Assembly (NCBI RefSeq): GCF_000002425.4
Contig: NC_037260.1
Coordinates: 14,925,372 to 14,989,371 of the forward strand
From: Physcomitrium patens
Lineage: Eukaryota; Streptophyta; Bryopsida; Funariales; Funariaceae
DNA length: 64,000 nt
Direction: 5' to 3'
Position 1 is the first letter of the stretch, and each line of letters starts with the position of its first letter. The notes under the pieces are model-generated. The model saw only the letters and a program-made list of their open reading frames with translations, ran no database searches and was not told the DNA's origin. Below are positions 9,996-22,500 of the stretch, one piece after another. A program made the position numbers and the translations under genes.

Positions 9996-12900
9996 CTACT
10001 GACGCCCTCTCCAAAGACGATTTGTTTGTTTCCGCTCCGCCAGTTTCCTTCATGCAAAGAACGACATACGTGAGATGTATGGAGTGAACGACTAGCAACC
10101 CAGTACAAAAAGAATACATTCATTTAATTGTAACTTGTTAGTGAGAATAAAAGCAATATACGAAGAAGAAACTTGTAGATTACCTTTGCAATTCCTTCGT
10201 TCTTTCTCGAAATTCTGTAGGAATGTCTAAACCATCATATGAAGCTAGCACAGGTCGAATGTCTGCTGGTCTTTGGCGAGCTACAACTGCCACATTCACA
10301 TGACACAACTCGCTAATCAACTGAAGATTCCAAAGACAAAAGCATCTCATGACAGTCTTGAACTTAAACAGCAGCGAGTGTATTCAGACAAAATTAGAGG
10401 AACATGTACACGTCAGTGTACAAAATTAAGGTTGATAATGGACGTGAGAATAATAGTTGATTTGAAGAGTATGTACATTCAAGGAAAGGAAGCATGTCGA
10501 GAAGCACAGTGTCGTCCGGTTCTAATTTCCATGGTTTAATGGGTAGAGCATTTTCAGGTTGTAAAGTTGTATCCTTAGCATGTCCGCTGAGGTAAATTAC
10601 ATGAGTCGGGTCCCTGTTTAGCTTCTCCAGATCCTGTTTGAGAACAGTCGGAAGATCAGAGTTTATAAATACTGGTTTTCATTCAATTGTATACACATCC
10701 GTCACCAGCTGCAACCGAAGACACTGACGAAATATAAATATGAAAATCCGTGATTTGCTCCCACTTCAAGGCACCAATGGGCAAGACATGCTTACCCGAA
10801 GATGTTTACCATTGATGTACTGAGTAGCGTCCCTCGATAATCTGTACCTAATACAACCCTTCTGATCCAGTTTTTCCAGGATTGGATCGACGTACTGTTT
10901 TTCAGAAACATGGCATGCGTTAGTGTCCACGTGTGTAATTTACTCAAAAAGTAGATAGCAGTCAGCTACCACCGAGACAAATGATAGTCGAACAGAAACG
11001 CTGAATCAGAAAGGAACAGAAATAAAAGACAAAAAGGTCGAAAAATGCATACAATTAACTTCCTAAATACTGATAAACGATGGGAAATCCTTTTCGCATA
11101 TTGCTACTTGCTCAGATGAAGTTATGACGGCGGGAGAAGCGCTTACAAAGTTGAGCTGATCTGTGTAGACGACTAGCTCATAGTACTGAGCGAGCTGCTC
11201 CAAGAAAGCTTCTACTCCAGGTCGTTTAAAAGTTCGCCAACCTCTATCCCTCTGTGCATTACAGAGGAAATATGTGTAAATATCGCAACAATCACGAAAA
11301 ATAAGCGCTGAAACCTAAATGTCACAAGGCTTACTTTGAAAACTCTCTGTGATATTGCAACAAGAAATTCCCTAACCCCCGACGGCTATTAAATTGCTTA
11401 CTTTCCAATCCGAATAGACCAAGGTTTCATTAAGGTCCAAGACAACTGTGAACGCGCCCCTCTCCTGTGGAAGTAGATCAGGCAATAACTTGCTGGATGA
11501 TGGAGCTGCAATACCCTGCACCAAAGCACCCAATGAAAACACTAAAAGTCAAGGTACTTGTACGATCTACAACATAAGAGCTCTGATTGTCAGTCTAAGT
11601 GCTAGCAGTGCCTAAAACAACCCCAGCATCTCCTCTAATCGGAATGAAGGTCTCAAAACTATGTAGAAAGTAAGCCACGTATTGGTAGTATTTTCTAGAC
11701 ACTCACAAAGCAAGAAAAAGGTTCAATACTGTCTTAGATTTTCTTTTTGTTTTGAAATTAAAATACTCAAGAATAACAAGTACTTGTCGTAGTCATGTTC
11801 ACTTACGCGAATTTGATCTTCCAGGTTCTTTCGTGTTTCAACATAAAAGTCCGCTACGCTAACGGCAGCTGCCCACCCAATTAATCAAAACAGCCACAAC
11901 ATTCAGGTCCCATAAATGAAACAATGTCGTCTAAAATCGAACAGAAGCCATTCAATCATTCTAAAATGTATCTTTGTAAATCACATAATGCTGTTCAATA
12001 TTATAAAAATCGCATCAATGACGATCAGATACGCACCTCCAAGAGTTGTTGCGTAAACCGTTGAGCGAAGTTTCTACAATAAACATAAAATTCAAAGACA
12101 TTAGTATTTCCCTAAACATTTAACCACAAGCGTCCTAATGTTTTCTGAAGTCCTAAAAGGACAACAACTTCTAGAACTGAATCTTCTTGTTGAGTTAAAG
12201 CATGCATATATGACCTACGAGATCATTCAATTAACACACCAAAACCTAAAGCAGCACAGCAAAGAGTGGTAAATATAAGAGACAATCGGAAGTGTGCAAA
12301 AGTGTTACACCGTAAATGTGGAAATGCTTATCATCTGGTAAATATTATACACAAGGAGGAATTTCAATGTGACGAGTGTCTCAAACTGTATCACAAAAAA
12401 AACATGACGCGATAAGGATTGAATTAAAAACTCACGTCTAGAAGGTTCGACTCATCGAAAGTCAGCTTGCTTATAGAAGACTTCAAAGCTGACAGCTTTT
12501 GCTCCACAGAATCAACATCGTATGCTGTATTACACAAAAACCGACTGTTAAGAACTGGCGAAGAACGCTCCCACGATCAATTAGATCAAATATTCATTCG
12601 AAACATCGCGATGCTCGTTCCTAAGAATAGGAGAGGCAACAATCATACTCTTCGTGATGATCCAGACTTAAAGAAAACTCCGACATGGGTATTGAAAGAA
12701 CAAAGCTCCCCAAGCGATCGGTAATACTTAATCACACTACCTATCGTTCTGAAAATATTCGAATCACTTTCATTAAAGCCTTCCAAAACTTTAACACGAA
12801 GTCCTCTGTCCCAGAATAATTACACTAAAAATCCTACCATTATCTGACAGGCAACACGTCATGTCCAAGACATAGCCGTTATAAACATCCCCGAAAGCTA

Positions 12901-13633
12901 ATTAGCACAACAGTCCCGAAAAAATTGCTTTGATCAACAAACGGAACGGAACCCTAAACCTACATCGATACACTTGCGACGTAAATATCAGCAAACCATC
13001 AAATTTGCCCATACTTAGGCGCCTCCGTGCTCCTAACCGAGATCCGTGGAGACATAAACTACAAATGCGGAGAGACACACGCGATCGGCTGATCGTCATA
13101 TTTCCTGAAATTCCCTCACAATACTCCATTATGTTAGCCCCTAAAACCCTTCGAATCCTTCAAACACGCACGACAACACTCTTCCCAAGATCCCGACCAC
13201 AGCTGCATCAGACATCCTCTCCAGCGTGACCTGACCAGCGATCGCGAAACACCACCAATACAAGAGCCGAAATCCTAAAAACCACACTCTCTCATCTATC
13301 CCGAGAAAGAAGAACCTTACAATAGGTCACATACGCTGCCCCGCCCACAGCCCCCGTGGCCGCGATCAGCAAGCTTGATTTCACCACCCTCCACAGGAAT
13401 CTCTGTTTCAGGCTTCCAACCACGCCCTCTTCACTCGTTCCCACACTCGCAGCTGCGGCCGTGCCGGCCGACGCCGATGACTCCGTTGCCACATTCTGAG
13501 ACGAAGCCACACTGGACAGGCTTGCGGTACTAAACCCCTGCGGTAGAAACGCCGCCAAGGCTCTCTCTCGCTGCCCTTGCAGCACCTCCTGCACGGCCCC
13601 CGCCGATCGCCGCAACATGGTAACCTTGCTCAT
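9996..13633 (-). CDS. TIM50: Mitochondrial inner membrane translocase subunit TIM50
   Basis: Ten exons in coding order: 13633-13321, 12524-12436, 12073-12037, 11868-11807, 11515-11402, 11251-11147, 10894-10796, 10633-10477, 10286-10184 and 10047-9996. They join in frame to 376 residues, the usual plant TIM50 length. TIM50 is the presequence receptor of the TIM23 complex and passes precursors from TOM to the channel. The sequence shows a basic, Ser/Ala-rich mitochondrial presequence (1 to about 45), one membrane span (about 86-104), then the FCP1/HAD-like domain facing the intermembrane space. That domain has VVLDLNETLVYSDW (192-204), GWRTFKRPGVEAFL, VVYTDQLN, HVIYLSGH and RPADIRPVLASYDG. The HAD motif reads DLNET instead of DxDxT, so the second aspartate is absent, fitting a receptor rather than a phosphatase. 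It ends LWRGRQ. The start matches the first ATG that gives a presequence; a longer in-frame start at 13771 adds a non-presequence leader. Confidence 0.95.
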
Positions 13634-14781
13634 CGCATTCAACGGATCCCTCAACCTCTCGCTCAATTGTACGCCCGATTGCTCGCGTGATCGGGGCTTG
13701 TTTCGTGCGATTGCTAACGGCAGCCGCCACTGATCGGACTCCTCTGGAAGAAACGAGATGTGGCCATGCACTACCTGGTGTGAACAAAGTTAAGACGATG
13801 CACACGGCGCAGAATCGTGAAGGATTCTCGAACATCGGTCGCGGGGGCCTTGTCGCTAGCGGAGACCATCTCGTCGGCGTGGCGTCCCACTGCGAGTCTC
13901 TCTCCTCGTCGTCTCGGTCTCTGGAAGTCCATTGCCACGGCTTTTGGATGAATGTTACCATCCAACATCTGGTTACGTTTTCCGTACATCCAATTGTTCC
14001 GGGTATATGCGGGTTTCGGATCTGTTCTCTTTGGAAGCGGAACATTCTATCGAACTTTTCTATTACATCGTTTCTTATAATTCCAAATGATACTTTGGTA
14101 GTGGACTTGTCTTTCTAGCATGATGATTTTTGGTACATGAATTGACGTTTTGAAAGATGGTGGTGATTTTTATTTTAATTTGTACCTTGGGTGGATGAGG
14201 GTGTTAACGATAATTTAATATATTGAATAAATAACGTAAAAAACACAAACAAACAAACAAAGTGTTTCAGAATGCCTTGGTGTAAATGTATCACATCTTT
14301 GAAATATCTACAAAGTTCTTCTATTTAAATGATACAAATTTAAATAAAATAAAATAATAAAATAATAAATAAATAAATAAACATTCAAAACTCATTATAC
14401 AGTACTGTGTAGCTTAGTGCTTTCATCTTAAATATAAAATCTACTTTAGAAGCATCTCATGGGTCTTTCGGAAATAAATATGTAATATTTAAATATGATA
14501 TTTAATATCTTCAGTATTCTTGATTAAAAAGAAAAGAAAAGAAAAAAGAAAAACAAGTTTTAATGGTACATAAAAATAGAAACATGATTTAAGTTACAAA
14601 GAAAAATGATATTAAAAAAATTAGATAATTTTCATTTTTTATAGGATCATGATGTTTTTTGGGTTTTGGTATAATCATCTATACGTAAAAATGTCAAAGT
14701 GTAAGTTTCAAATTTACATTCTCACAATAAAACAAAACTTCCAACATCAATTTTTACTAATCTTCAGAAATAATTGATTCT

Positions 14782-14821
<40 letters not shown>

Positions 14822-15889
14822 GATCATCTCAAATCCCAAGATATGTATTTATTAGATTTTTATTTTATTATTTGGATTTAAATAATATTAAAAAAATTGG
14901 TTTTCAAAAAAGCAATACGTGATTCAATACGGAATTAAACGTTCTTATTTTTAAAAAACTTGATTCTATTCAATATGTGTCTCTATCTCTTAGCAGATTT
15001 TGTAATTTAAAAATCAATCAAAGCATATAAAACATTTCCTAAATTTACATATTTCTTAAATTGAATTAAAAAATAATTTAGACCAAGTATTAAGTCAATC
15101 TTTAAGTAGATACATTTCTTAAGATTCTTATTTTTTCTTCAAGAAATACTAGATAAATCACATTTATTATACATATGTGCATACATACATATACACAAAT
15201 ATTGTTTCATATAATCTATGTACTGAACTAAAATGTAAAACCATCAAATATAACTTCAAACAATCAAGTAAAAATTAAAGATAAATCAGTTTTTTAGAAA
15301 TTACATCTAAACTTAATAAAAAGAATTATAATTTGATATTATAAGCAAATATAGAAATTACTAAAATAATTTATTAGTAAATTTTATATTTAAAATTTTC
15401 ATGAATTTGCTACTCAATATTTTACAAAACAACAACTATTAAATCAGGCTTGTTGCTAACCATCTTGTGGATAGCACAAAAAATATTTATAAATATTTAT
15501 ATTAATAAATAATATCTTAAATTGATCCAAATTATTATGTATGTTTTAATATATCAATCTTTCATATATATATATATATATATATATTGATTCTCAAAAT
15601 TGAGTCAATTAACAAAACAACAAATTGATTCTCAAAATTGAGTCAATTAACAAAACAACAAATTTTGAAAAGCCATTTCTAGAATAATATTGATTTTTTT
15701 GTTAAACCATAAATTTTGAAAGATGTACAATCAAATTAGTAATCATGATTTTAATTTTAGCTTCAAAATTGTATCAATGAAAGAAAAATTTCATTTCAAA
15801 TGAACTTAGGTCTATTAACTTAGATTTGAAATTGATTTTATTAATTACTTGTTATTGCAAGAATGAATTTACAATGCCATTTAGAGTTC
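13634..15889. other. TIM50 upstream region passing into AT-rich repeat block
   Basis: Up to about 14100 the sequence has gene-like GC content and should hold the TIM50 promoter and leader; plus-strand frames here are shadows. After about 14120 the DNA becomes extremely AT-rich and stays so to 61.5 kb. The region holds a pure A tract of 31 bases (14788-14818), a TA microsatellite near 15565-15587 and a 38-base tandem duplication. I recognise no gene and no bounded element in 14120-15586. Confidence 0.55.
15587..15662. repeat. Two-copy tandem repeat of a 38-base unit
   Basis: The unit starting TTGATTCTCAAAATTGAGTC occurs twice back to back without visible differences. It directly follows a TA microsatellite. 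Each unit contains the small palindrome CTCAAAATTGAG. Confidence 0.85.
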
Positions 15890-17155
15890 TGTCTCACCTT
15901 TAGATAATAGTTTAGTCTCTTAGAAAAATATTTCTATATCTATAAAATATATATAAAATCTTGGCTCCCAAAACCTCCTTTACTTTGCATAAAATTATAG
16001 CAAAATCCTTTGAAAATATTTTTCTCCTACAATAGATTTTTTTCTCCAAACTTTAGAAAATCATATCTCTTGATCCAACCATTTCATTTTTTTTCAAATT
16101 TCTAGCTAATATATAATTTATCCTTAAGCTTTACTACAAAAAATGAACCATAAATCAACCATAGATCGTTTGGCATCTTAAAAATCCTAGTAGGTGCTTT
16201 AAACCCTAATTTACAAGCACTTAAATACTATTTTCTCTATATCTCAAAAATCCAAATTCCAAATACTACAAAATTTATGTATAAAGTTTAGTAACATAAT
16301 AACACGTATTTTTAGAATTTTTTAGCCAAAATCTTATCAAATTGCTCAAGATATAGGTCAAATCACAACCACTAGTAAATCAGATTACTTACTGCCCATA
16401 AATTGCAAGCACTAATTTCAACTTCCTAAAACTCCTTCATTTCAACTTAGAATTCATCAAGCAATATATGAAAAGTGTAGCCAAAAAAGTGTCCTTTCCA
16501 ATCTCAGTTATTAATTCTTCATTTTATTTTGTATGCATGTGTTATATCCAAAAGAGTGACAATAGATATAAAATCAAGACCTTAACTTTGAATACTTATA
16601 TCTCTTTCATAAAAATTCCAAATTATCCAAAATTTGCACCAAAATCATGACAAAAACTCTAAAATCTTTGATCTTAGACTTCAAAGTTTGAATGACCTCG
16701 AAAAAATAATCCTAATCCCTAATAATATCTCAGACAACCCCTTTAAAGCCTATTGGATATGCCTTTTGGTTAATAGTAATGGAGATTTTCATTATCTATC
16801 TCCATTCATCCATATAGATACACTAATTATTCTTTTTGCTATTAAAATCCCTCTCCAATTCTATTTCTTATAAAATTTACATAATATATGTCTTAAATAT
16901 TAAATAAAAGAAACAAAATAAGAGTCATCAATGTTTAATAATGGTAGCTCTAAATATCTAAACTATTATTAATATAAAATCAATTTCAATAATAGCCCTT
17001 TTAAACAACCACTTCAAAATAATAATCTTACCATATTTTGTGACTAACAAAAATCTAATAATGTGGATTTTATTACATTGTATAATAAACTATATATTAT
17101 ATATATATATATATATAAATTATTTTCATATGGTAGTTAAGCTACAACACAACAA
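15890..17155 (-). repeat. Probable solo LTR related to element F (minus orientation)
   Basis: This stretch is collinear with 60147-61364 over about 1.1 kb. Both share phrases such as CTAGTAGGTGCTTTAAA, GTATGCATGTGTTAT and ATATCTCTTTCATAAAAA in the same order. On the minus strand both also follow the layout of the F-family LTRs at 37280 and 50453 (AAAGCCTATTGGATAT versus AAAGCCCACTGGATAT on the F reverse strand, and the CACAAAATTTAT phrase). The outer limits are set by TGTC at 15890 and CACAACA at 17149-17155 and are approximate. No target duplication is evident. The copy is old. Confidence 0.5.
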
Positions 17156-17610
17156 TGTAGGCAAGCTTCTTTGATTCTATCATTCTTGAATAATATCAAA
17201 AGTTCTAGAATAGGATGTTCAATCATATCTAAGGTATTTTAGCTTTTAAAATAGAGTAGATAAATTATTGATTTGTAAATAGATATAAGTTACATAACTA
17301 AATTAATAGACCTAATTTATTTAAAATACAATTTTTCTTTCATTGCTATATTTTTTAAGCTAAAATTTGGAAATATGATAGTGAGCTTAGTTACACATAA
17401 TTTGTGATTTGGTAAAAAATTCAATAATCTTTTGGATAGGACTTTTGAAATTTTTTTGTTTAGTTAATTAGCTCAATTTTGAGAGGCATTGTATATATTC
17501 TTAAAAAAATCTATATTCTTGGAATTAATAAAATTTTAAAATATAGAATTTAATATTTATTAAATAGAATAATAATATAATTATAAAAACATAATTGAAA
17601 GCTTTATAAA

Positions 17611-17654
<44 letters not shown>

Positions 17655-19050
17655 GTTAAAACTACATCCAAATATTGTTAAAGCTACAACTCCTAAACTA
17701 TGTAATGATTAATTTTGGAAGATAGAAAAGAAATGATGGAGATAGGAAACAAATATGGAGGATAAAAATGAAAAACAAAGGATATGGAATAAAGAATAAA
17801 GATGGAGATGGATGGAATCGATCATGAAATGGTAATGTGGAATGTGGCTTTAACAACATTAAGGTGTCGCTTTAATAACTCCTTATATATATATATATAT
17901 ATATATATATTTAGAGAGTTACAAAGCCACAACCCTCCTTGCCATCTCATGATTGATGTTTTTTCTATTTCATGTTTCCATCTCTAACTTTTATTCTTAT
18001 TCCTTATTTCTAGCCTCTTTATTCCTAACTTCCTTGTTTCTAACTCCTTTGTTCCTATCTCTAATTTGCAAATTAAAATAAGATCCGTTTTACATTCCCT
18101 TCTTTGCTCCTCCATTTTTAAAGCATCTAACTTGTAAAATCTATTTGTGTACCTCAAGTATAATTCAGATTTGTGTTTGATTTAAAAACAATATAATCAA
18201 AATTAAATAAGATATAAATTTTATTTACAAATGTCTCTATTCAATCCCTCATAAGATTATATTACTAGACACCATGCAGCATCTTACTTTAATGGATTTC
18301 AAAAGTTCCAAAGATTAAAGCATACTAGATGGAAAAATTGACATATCTTGTCTTTTGACAAAATTCAACTTTCGTTGACAATGTGTATTAATGTTTTGAG
18401 TTACACTTTATAGTCAAAGTAAAAACTCATTCAATTTTTAAATGGTTTTTAAATATTATTAATTTTTGAACATGTCTTCACATTGATTCATTTGTACTTC
18501 AAATTTTACTCTAAGAAAATTGTAATTGAGTTTGGATAACATGATAATATAATTAGTCTTGTAACTTATTAGAAATATTAAGTGAGTTTTTACTTTGATT
18601 AATAACATTAAAATGTGGTTTTAATAAATTTATATATTTATAATAATTAGACAATTATAAAAAATTATAAAAAATTATATTTTTAATTAATTTATATCTA
18701 TAATATCATCAAAAAATATTATTAGCAAGAATTATTAAAAAAATGAATAAAATTTTATTATATTTTTTTTATGAAGAATTATTGAAAAAAAATTAAAAAC
18801 ATATTATATCTTCTAAAATTACAAAGTCTTAGTTTAAATTTTTAAAGTCTAAAAGACTCTAAAGTTAATTTTTGTAATAAGTGAAAAGATTAAACTTTAA
18901 ATAAAATACAAAGGCACTAAGAAGATAAATGAAGCACTACTATGCAACTTGAAATACAATTTTAGAAATGGGCCAAAAGCAAATGAATACATAATTATTA
19001 TTATGAAGCTTTTGTAATGAATAAATCTAATATTAATAAAATATAAGCTT
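17156..19050. other. AT-rich repeat region without a gene
   Basis: No gene is visible. The region holds TA microsatellites near 17098-17118 (its left border), 17615-17650 and 17885-17912, and an imperfect foldback structure listed separately. From 18120 to 19050 the DNA is over 75 percent A+T with no recognisable element. Confidence 0.5.
17720..18075. repeat. Imperfect foldback (MITE-like) inverted repeat
   Basis: Two arms of about 160 bases lie on either side of a TA microsatellite at about 17885-17912. The left arm is purine-rich (GGAAACAAATATGGAGGATA, GGAATAAAGAATAAAGATGG, ATCATGAAATGG, GTGGCTTTAACAAC). The right arm, read as reverse complement, gives GGAGTTAGAAACAAGG, GGAATAAGAATAAAAG, ATCATGAGATGG and GTGGCTTTGTAACTC in the same order. 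This is the layout of a hairpin non-autonomous DNA transposon. I could not define terminal duplications. Confidence 0.5.
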
Positions 19051-19232
19051 AAATATATTAAAATATATATCTTATATATTAAAATATATATCTTATATAT
19101 TAAAATATATATCTTATATATTAAAATATATATCTTATATATTAAAATATATATCTTATATATTAAAATATATATCTTATATATTAAAATATATATCTTA
19201 TATATTAAAATATATATCTTATATATTAAAAT
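19051..19232. repeat. 21-base minisatellite, about eight copies
   Basis: The unit TTATATATTAAAATATATATC repeats about eight times with almost no variation. The low divergence suggests recent expansion inside otherwise old DNA. Confidence 0.9.
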
Positions 19233-19537
19233 TATTTTTTATTAATTTCATATTCAATTAATGATATATATTGACGTTAACATTATTTGATACTCAATTA
19301 ATAATTATTATTGATATTATGATTTCTTGCAACATTCACATTTTTATTCTATCTCTAATTTAATTATTTTCAAATCTTATGTTTTTTTGTCACGACCTCT
19401 ACATCTTCATTCTTCATGTCTATAATAGTCATTTTCTATGTATATGATTGTTGTTTCCAATCCTAATTTCTAATCCTTCTCTTCAAATCCACGCTCTTCT
19501 TCCTACCTCTTATCTTCCACTTCTTATTATTTTTATC

Positions 19538-22500
19538 TATTATATATATATATATATATTCTAATAATTATCTAGACAATATGAATAAGTAGAAGTAGAT
19601 AAAAGTAGATAAATTTTATATTATCTTATACAAAAGCTTTCTAAAAGCTTTATAGATACAATTTCATCTTTATACATATCTATAAAAAATTAATAGGTTA
19701 AAAATTTAGCCAACAAGTTAACCACATATCACATGTATTGGTAGCTTGTAAGATAAGCTTATTATATGGTGCACATATAAGAAATATTTTTTGTAAGTTA
19801 GACACGTATCATATGAATTGAATATGTATTAGAGGTCTTATAAAGCGTCATAATATAGCTCTTAGTTAGATAGTATATATAGAGGAAAAAATGATGCATT
19901 TTTCACTCTTGTTTACTCATATCATACTTCTACTCTAATTTTAAGAGTCTTTAGTTTTCTAGTCTTTGGCAATAGCCATTTTAATTTCTTTTTAATATAA
20001 ATACTTTCTTATTTCTATTTTTTCATCGTTTTTAGATACATCTCTCACTTATTTATGTATTTTTTTTTCTTGTCTTTGAAAAATTGACATAAATATATTT
20101 AAAATATTTAAGCTTTATTTTTTTTTTATTAAGAGTGGATTATTTCTTTCTATTAATAAGATATAAGTATATTATAAATTATAGATTATTCTTTTCTAAA
20201 TTTATATTATTTTTAGAATTTTTTTTTATTCTCAAATCATCATTTCTATTTATCCTTAGGAATATTAAATATCTTTTTTATAATTGTGTTATTATAGCAA
20301 AGCTTATTAAAACAAAGAGTGCAATGGCACAAATGCAAGAACAATTGAAGAAGTTAATGCTTGCAATGCATCAATTCAATTTACTACGACAAAAAATAAT
20401 AAGATTAATAAGAAGTAAAAGTATAGAAATAGTTGAAATTACTTCAACATCTATACTAAATCATATTATCTTTCTTATGCTAGAACATCCTTTAAATGTA
20501 AGAGAACTAAGAATTGCCTTGTTTGAAAAGTTTGATGGGATAAGATTAAAGTTTTGAGGATTTATCAATCAAGAACAATTGGTGATTGAATTTTGATTTC
20601 AAAGCTATTTAATTCTATTATTATAAGTTAAATTTATTGAAATATTATTTTTAGATTTTATTTTATTTTATTTTTATTATTATTTAAAAAATAATAATAT
20701 TTAATATTGAATAATTTAGAGAATTTTTTTTATTGAATTTTTATCCATATATAAAAAATATGATGCAATTTGTATTTTAATCAAGAAAATTTGTATTTTA
20801 TAATAAGTCAATTAATTCATAATGATTTATGTTTCATAATTTTGACAACTTAAAATTGATATGAAGTACAATGATACTACAATCATTAACCAATTTTTTT
20901 ATAGATTATAATATGAGATAAAAAAATAGATGCTAAACTTATTTGATCTTCAAACATTAAGTTGAACAATTGACTTTGTTGTGAAATGTGACAATTGGCT
21001 TTTTGATTTTCAATCCGAAAGTTGTATAAGTAGACTTCAACATTATAATAATTTAATGGCTAAACTAATGCCTTTTTAATCATTACATTTAGAAGTAGAA
21101 GACATACAAATTCATACAATATATTTCAAATCTCTTACTGAGCAAGAAAAAAATTATTGTCATTAAAAAGGATTTTGCTCATATTAAAAAAACCTAAGTT
21201 CACTATTCAATCTTATTCAAAGAAGTGATTTAACTACAAGATAAAGAGAAAGATTTTCAAAAAAGATAATATATCAAAAATAAGTTTATTTAGCTATAAT
21301 AAAAATCATATAGATAGAATTTTATACAATGCTTAATGAAGATCCTATTTTTTCTTTAGAATCGTCTAATTTTTTTATAATAGATATTTTTTTAGAATTT
21401 AAACATTACAAAGCTTTTTTCTTGTTAGATTTAAGAGCCTAATCTTGTTTCTTAGATTAAAAATCTATTAAAAGATATAATATAACTTTATTTTTAATTT
21501 TTTTAATTTTAATTTTTTTTTAAAATTTTTTTACATAAAGAAGTTATAAATAATTGTCCATTATCTTCTAGAGAAGGTATCTATGAAATCTTTTCTATAA
21601 AAGTAATAACTAATAGTCGTAATAATTTTGTGATATTTGATATCATTAGATCTCTTTCTAATCAATTTATTTTAGATTTATTATAATTAAAAAATATAAT
21701 CCTCAAATAAATTTGATTTTTTTATAGTCTTGAATGTTTTTAGAATATAACTGAGAGATTTATTAATTAAATAGAAAGTTATAAGTCTAATACAGTCAAA
21801 TTCTAATTTATAGGTATAAGAGTTTTTTTGCATGCTACAAAAGAAAGATAATGTTATGTGATTTATACCACACATTTTTTCTAATAGTGAAAAGACTTCA
21901 AATGGCATTCCAAGCCTATATTGAGATTATTAAGATATTTTTGAGAAGAAAAATATAAATATTCTTTTGAAACATTGTCTTTATGATTATTCAATTGACT
22001 TTCAAGAAAGAGTTCAATCACCATTTGAACTAGTTTATAATTTATCACAAAATGAATTGACTAAATTCAAAGAATACATTGATGAAAACCTAATAAAAAA
22101 TTTCATATTCTATTTAAAATATTGGATATGAGCTCTTATCTTATTTGTGAAGAAAAAAATAGATTATTATTGATATATGTAGATTATTAAGGACTTAATA
22201 AGATATTTATTAAAAATAGATACCTCTACTTTTGATATCTAGACTTTTTGATCAATTGAATTAAGCTAAGATCTATACCAAAATAGACCTATAGGAAGCA
22301 TATAATTTAGTATGCATAAAAGAAGGAGATGAATAGAAGATTGTATTTTGTACCAAGTAAGGGCATTTTGAATATAATGTCATATCATTTGGACTAAAAA
22401 ATGTACCATTTATTTTTCAACATCTAACAAATAATTTTTTTTGAGAATTTTTGTGTGAGTTTGTTGTTTATTATCTAAATATTTGTTTTAATTTACTCTA

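Noticed and set aside
13530-14118. Frames of 140 to 170 codons around the TIM50 start
   Set aside because: They are out of frame with TIM50, cover its leader and promoter, and lack family features.
19051-19232. Possible CRISPR array
   Set aside because: The units are directly adjacent, with no unique spacers, in a plant nuclear repeat.
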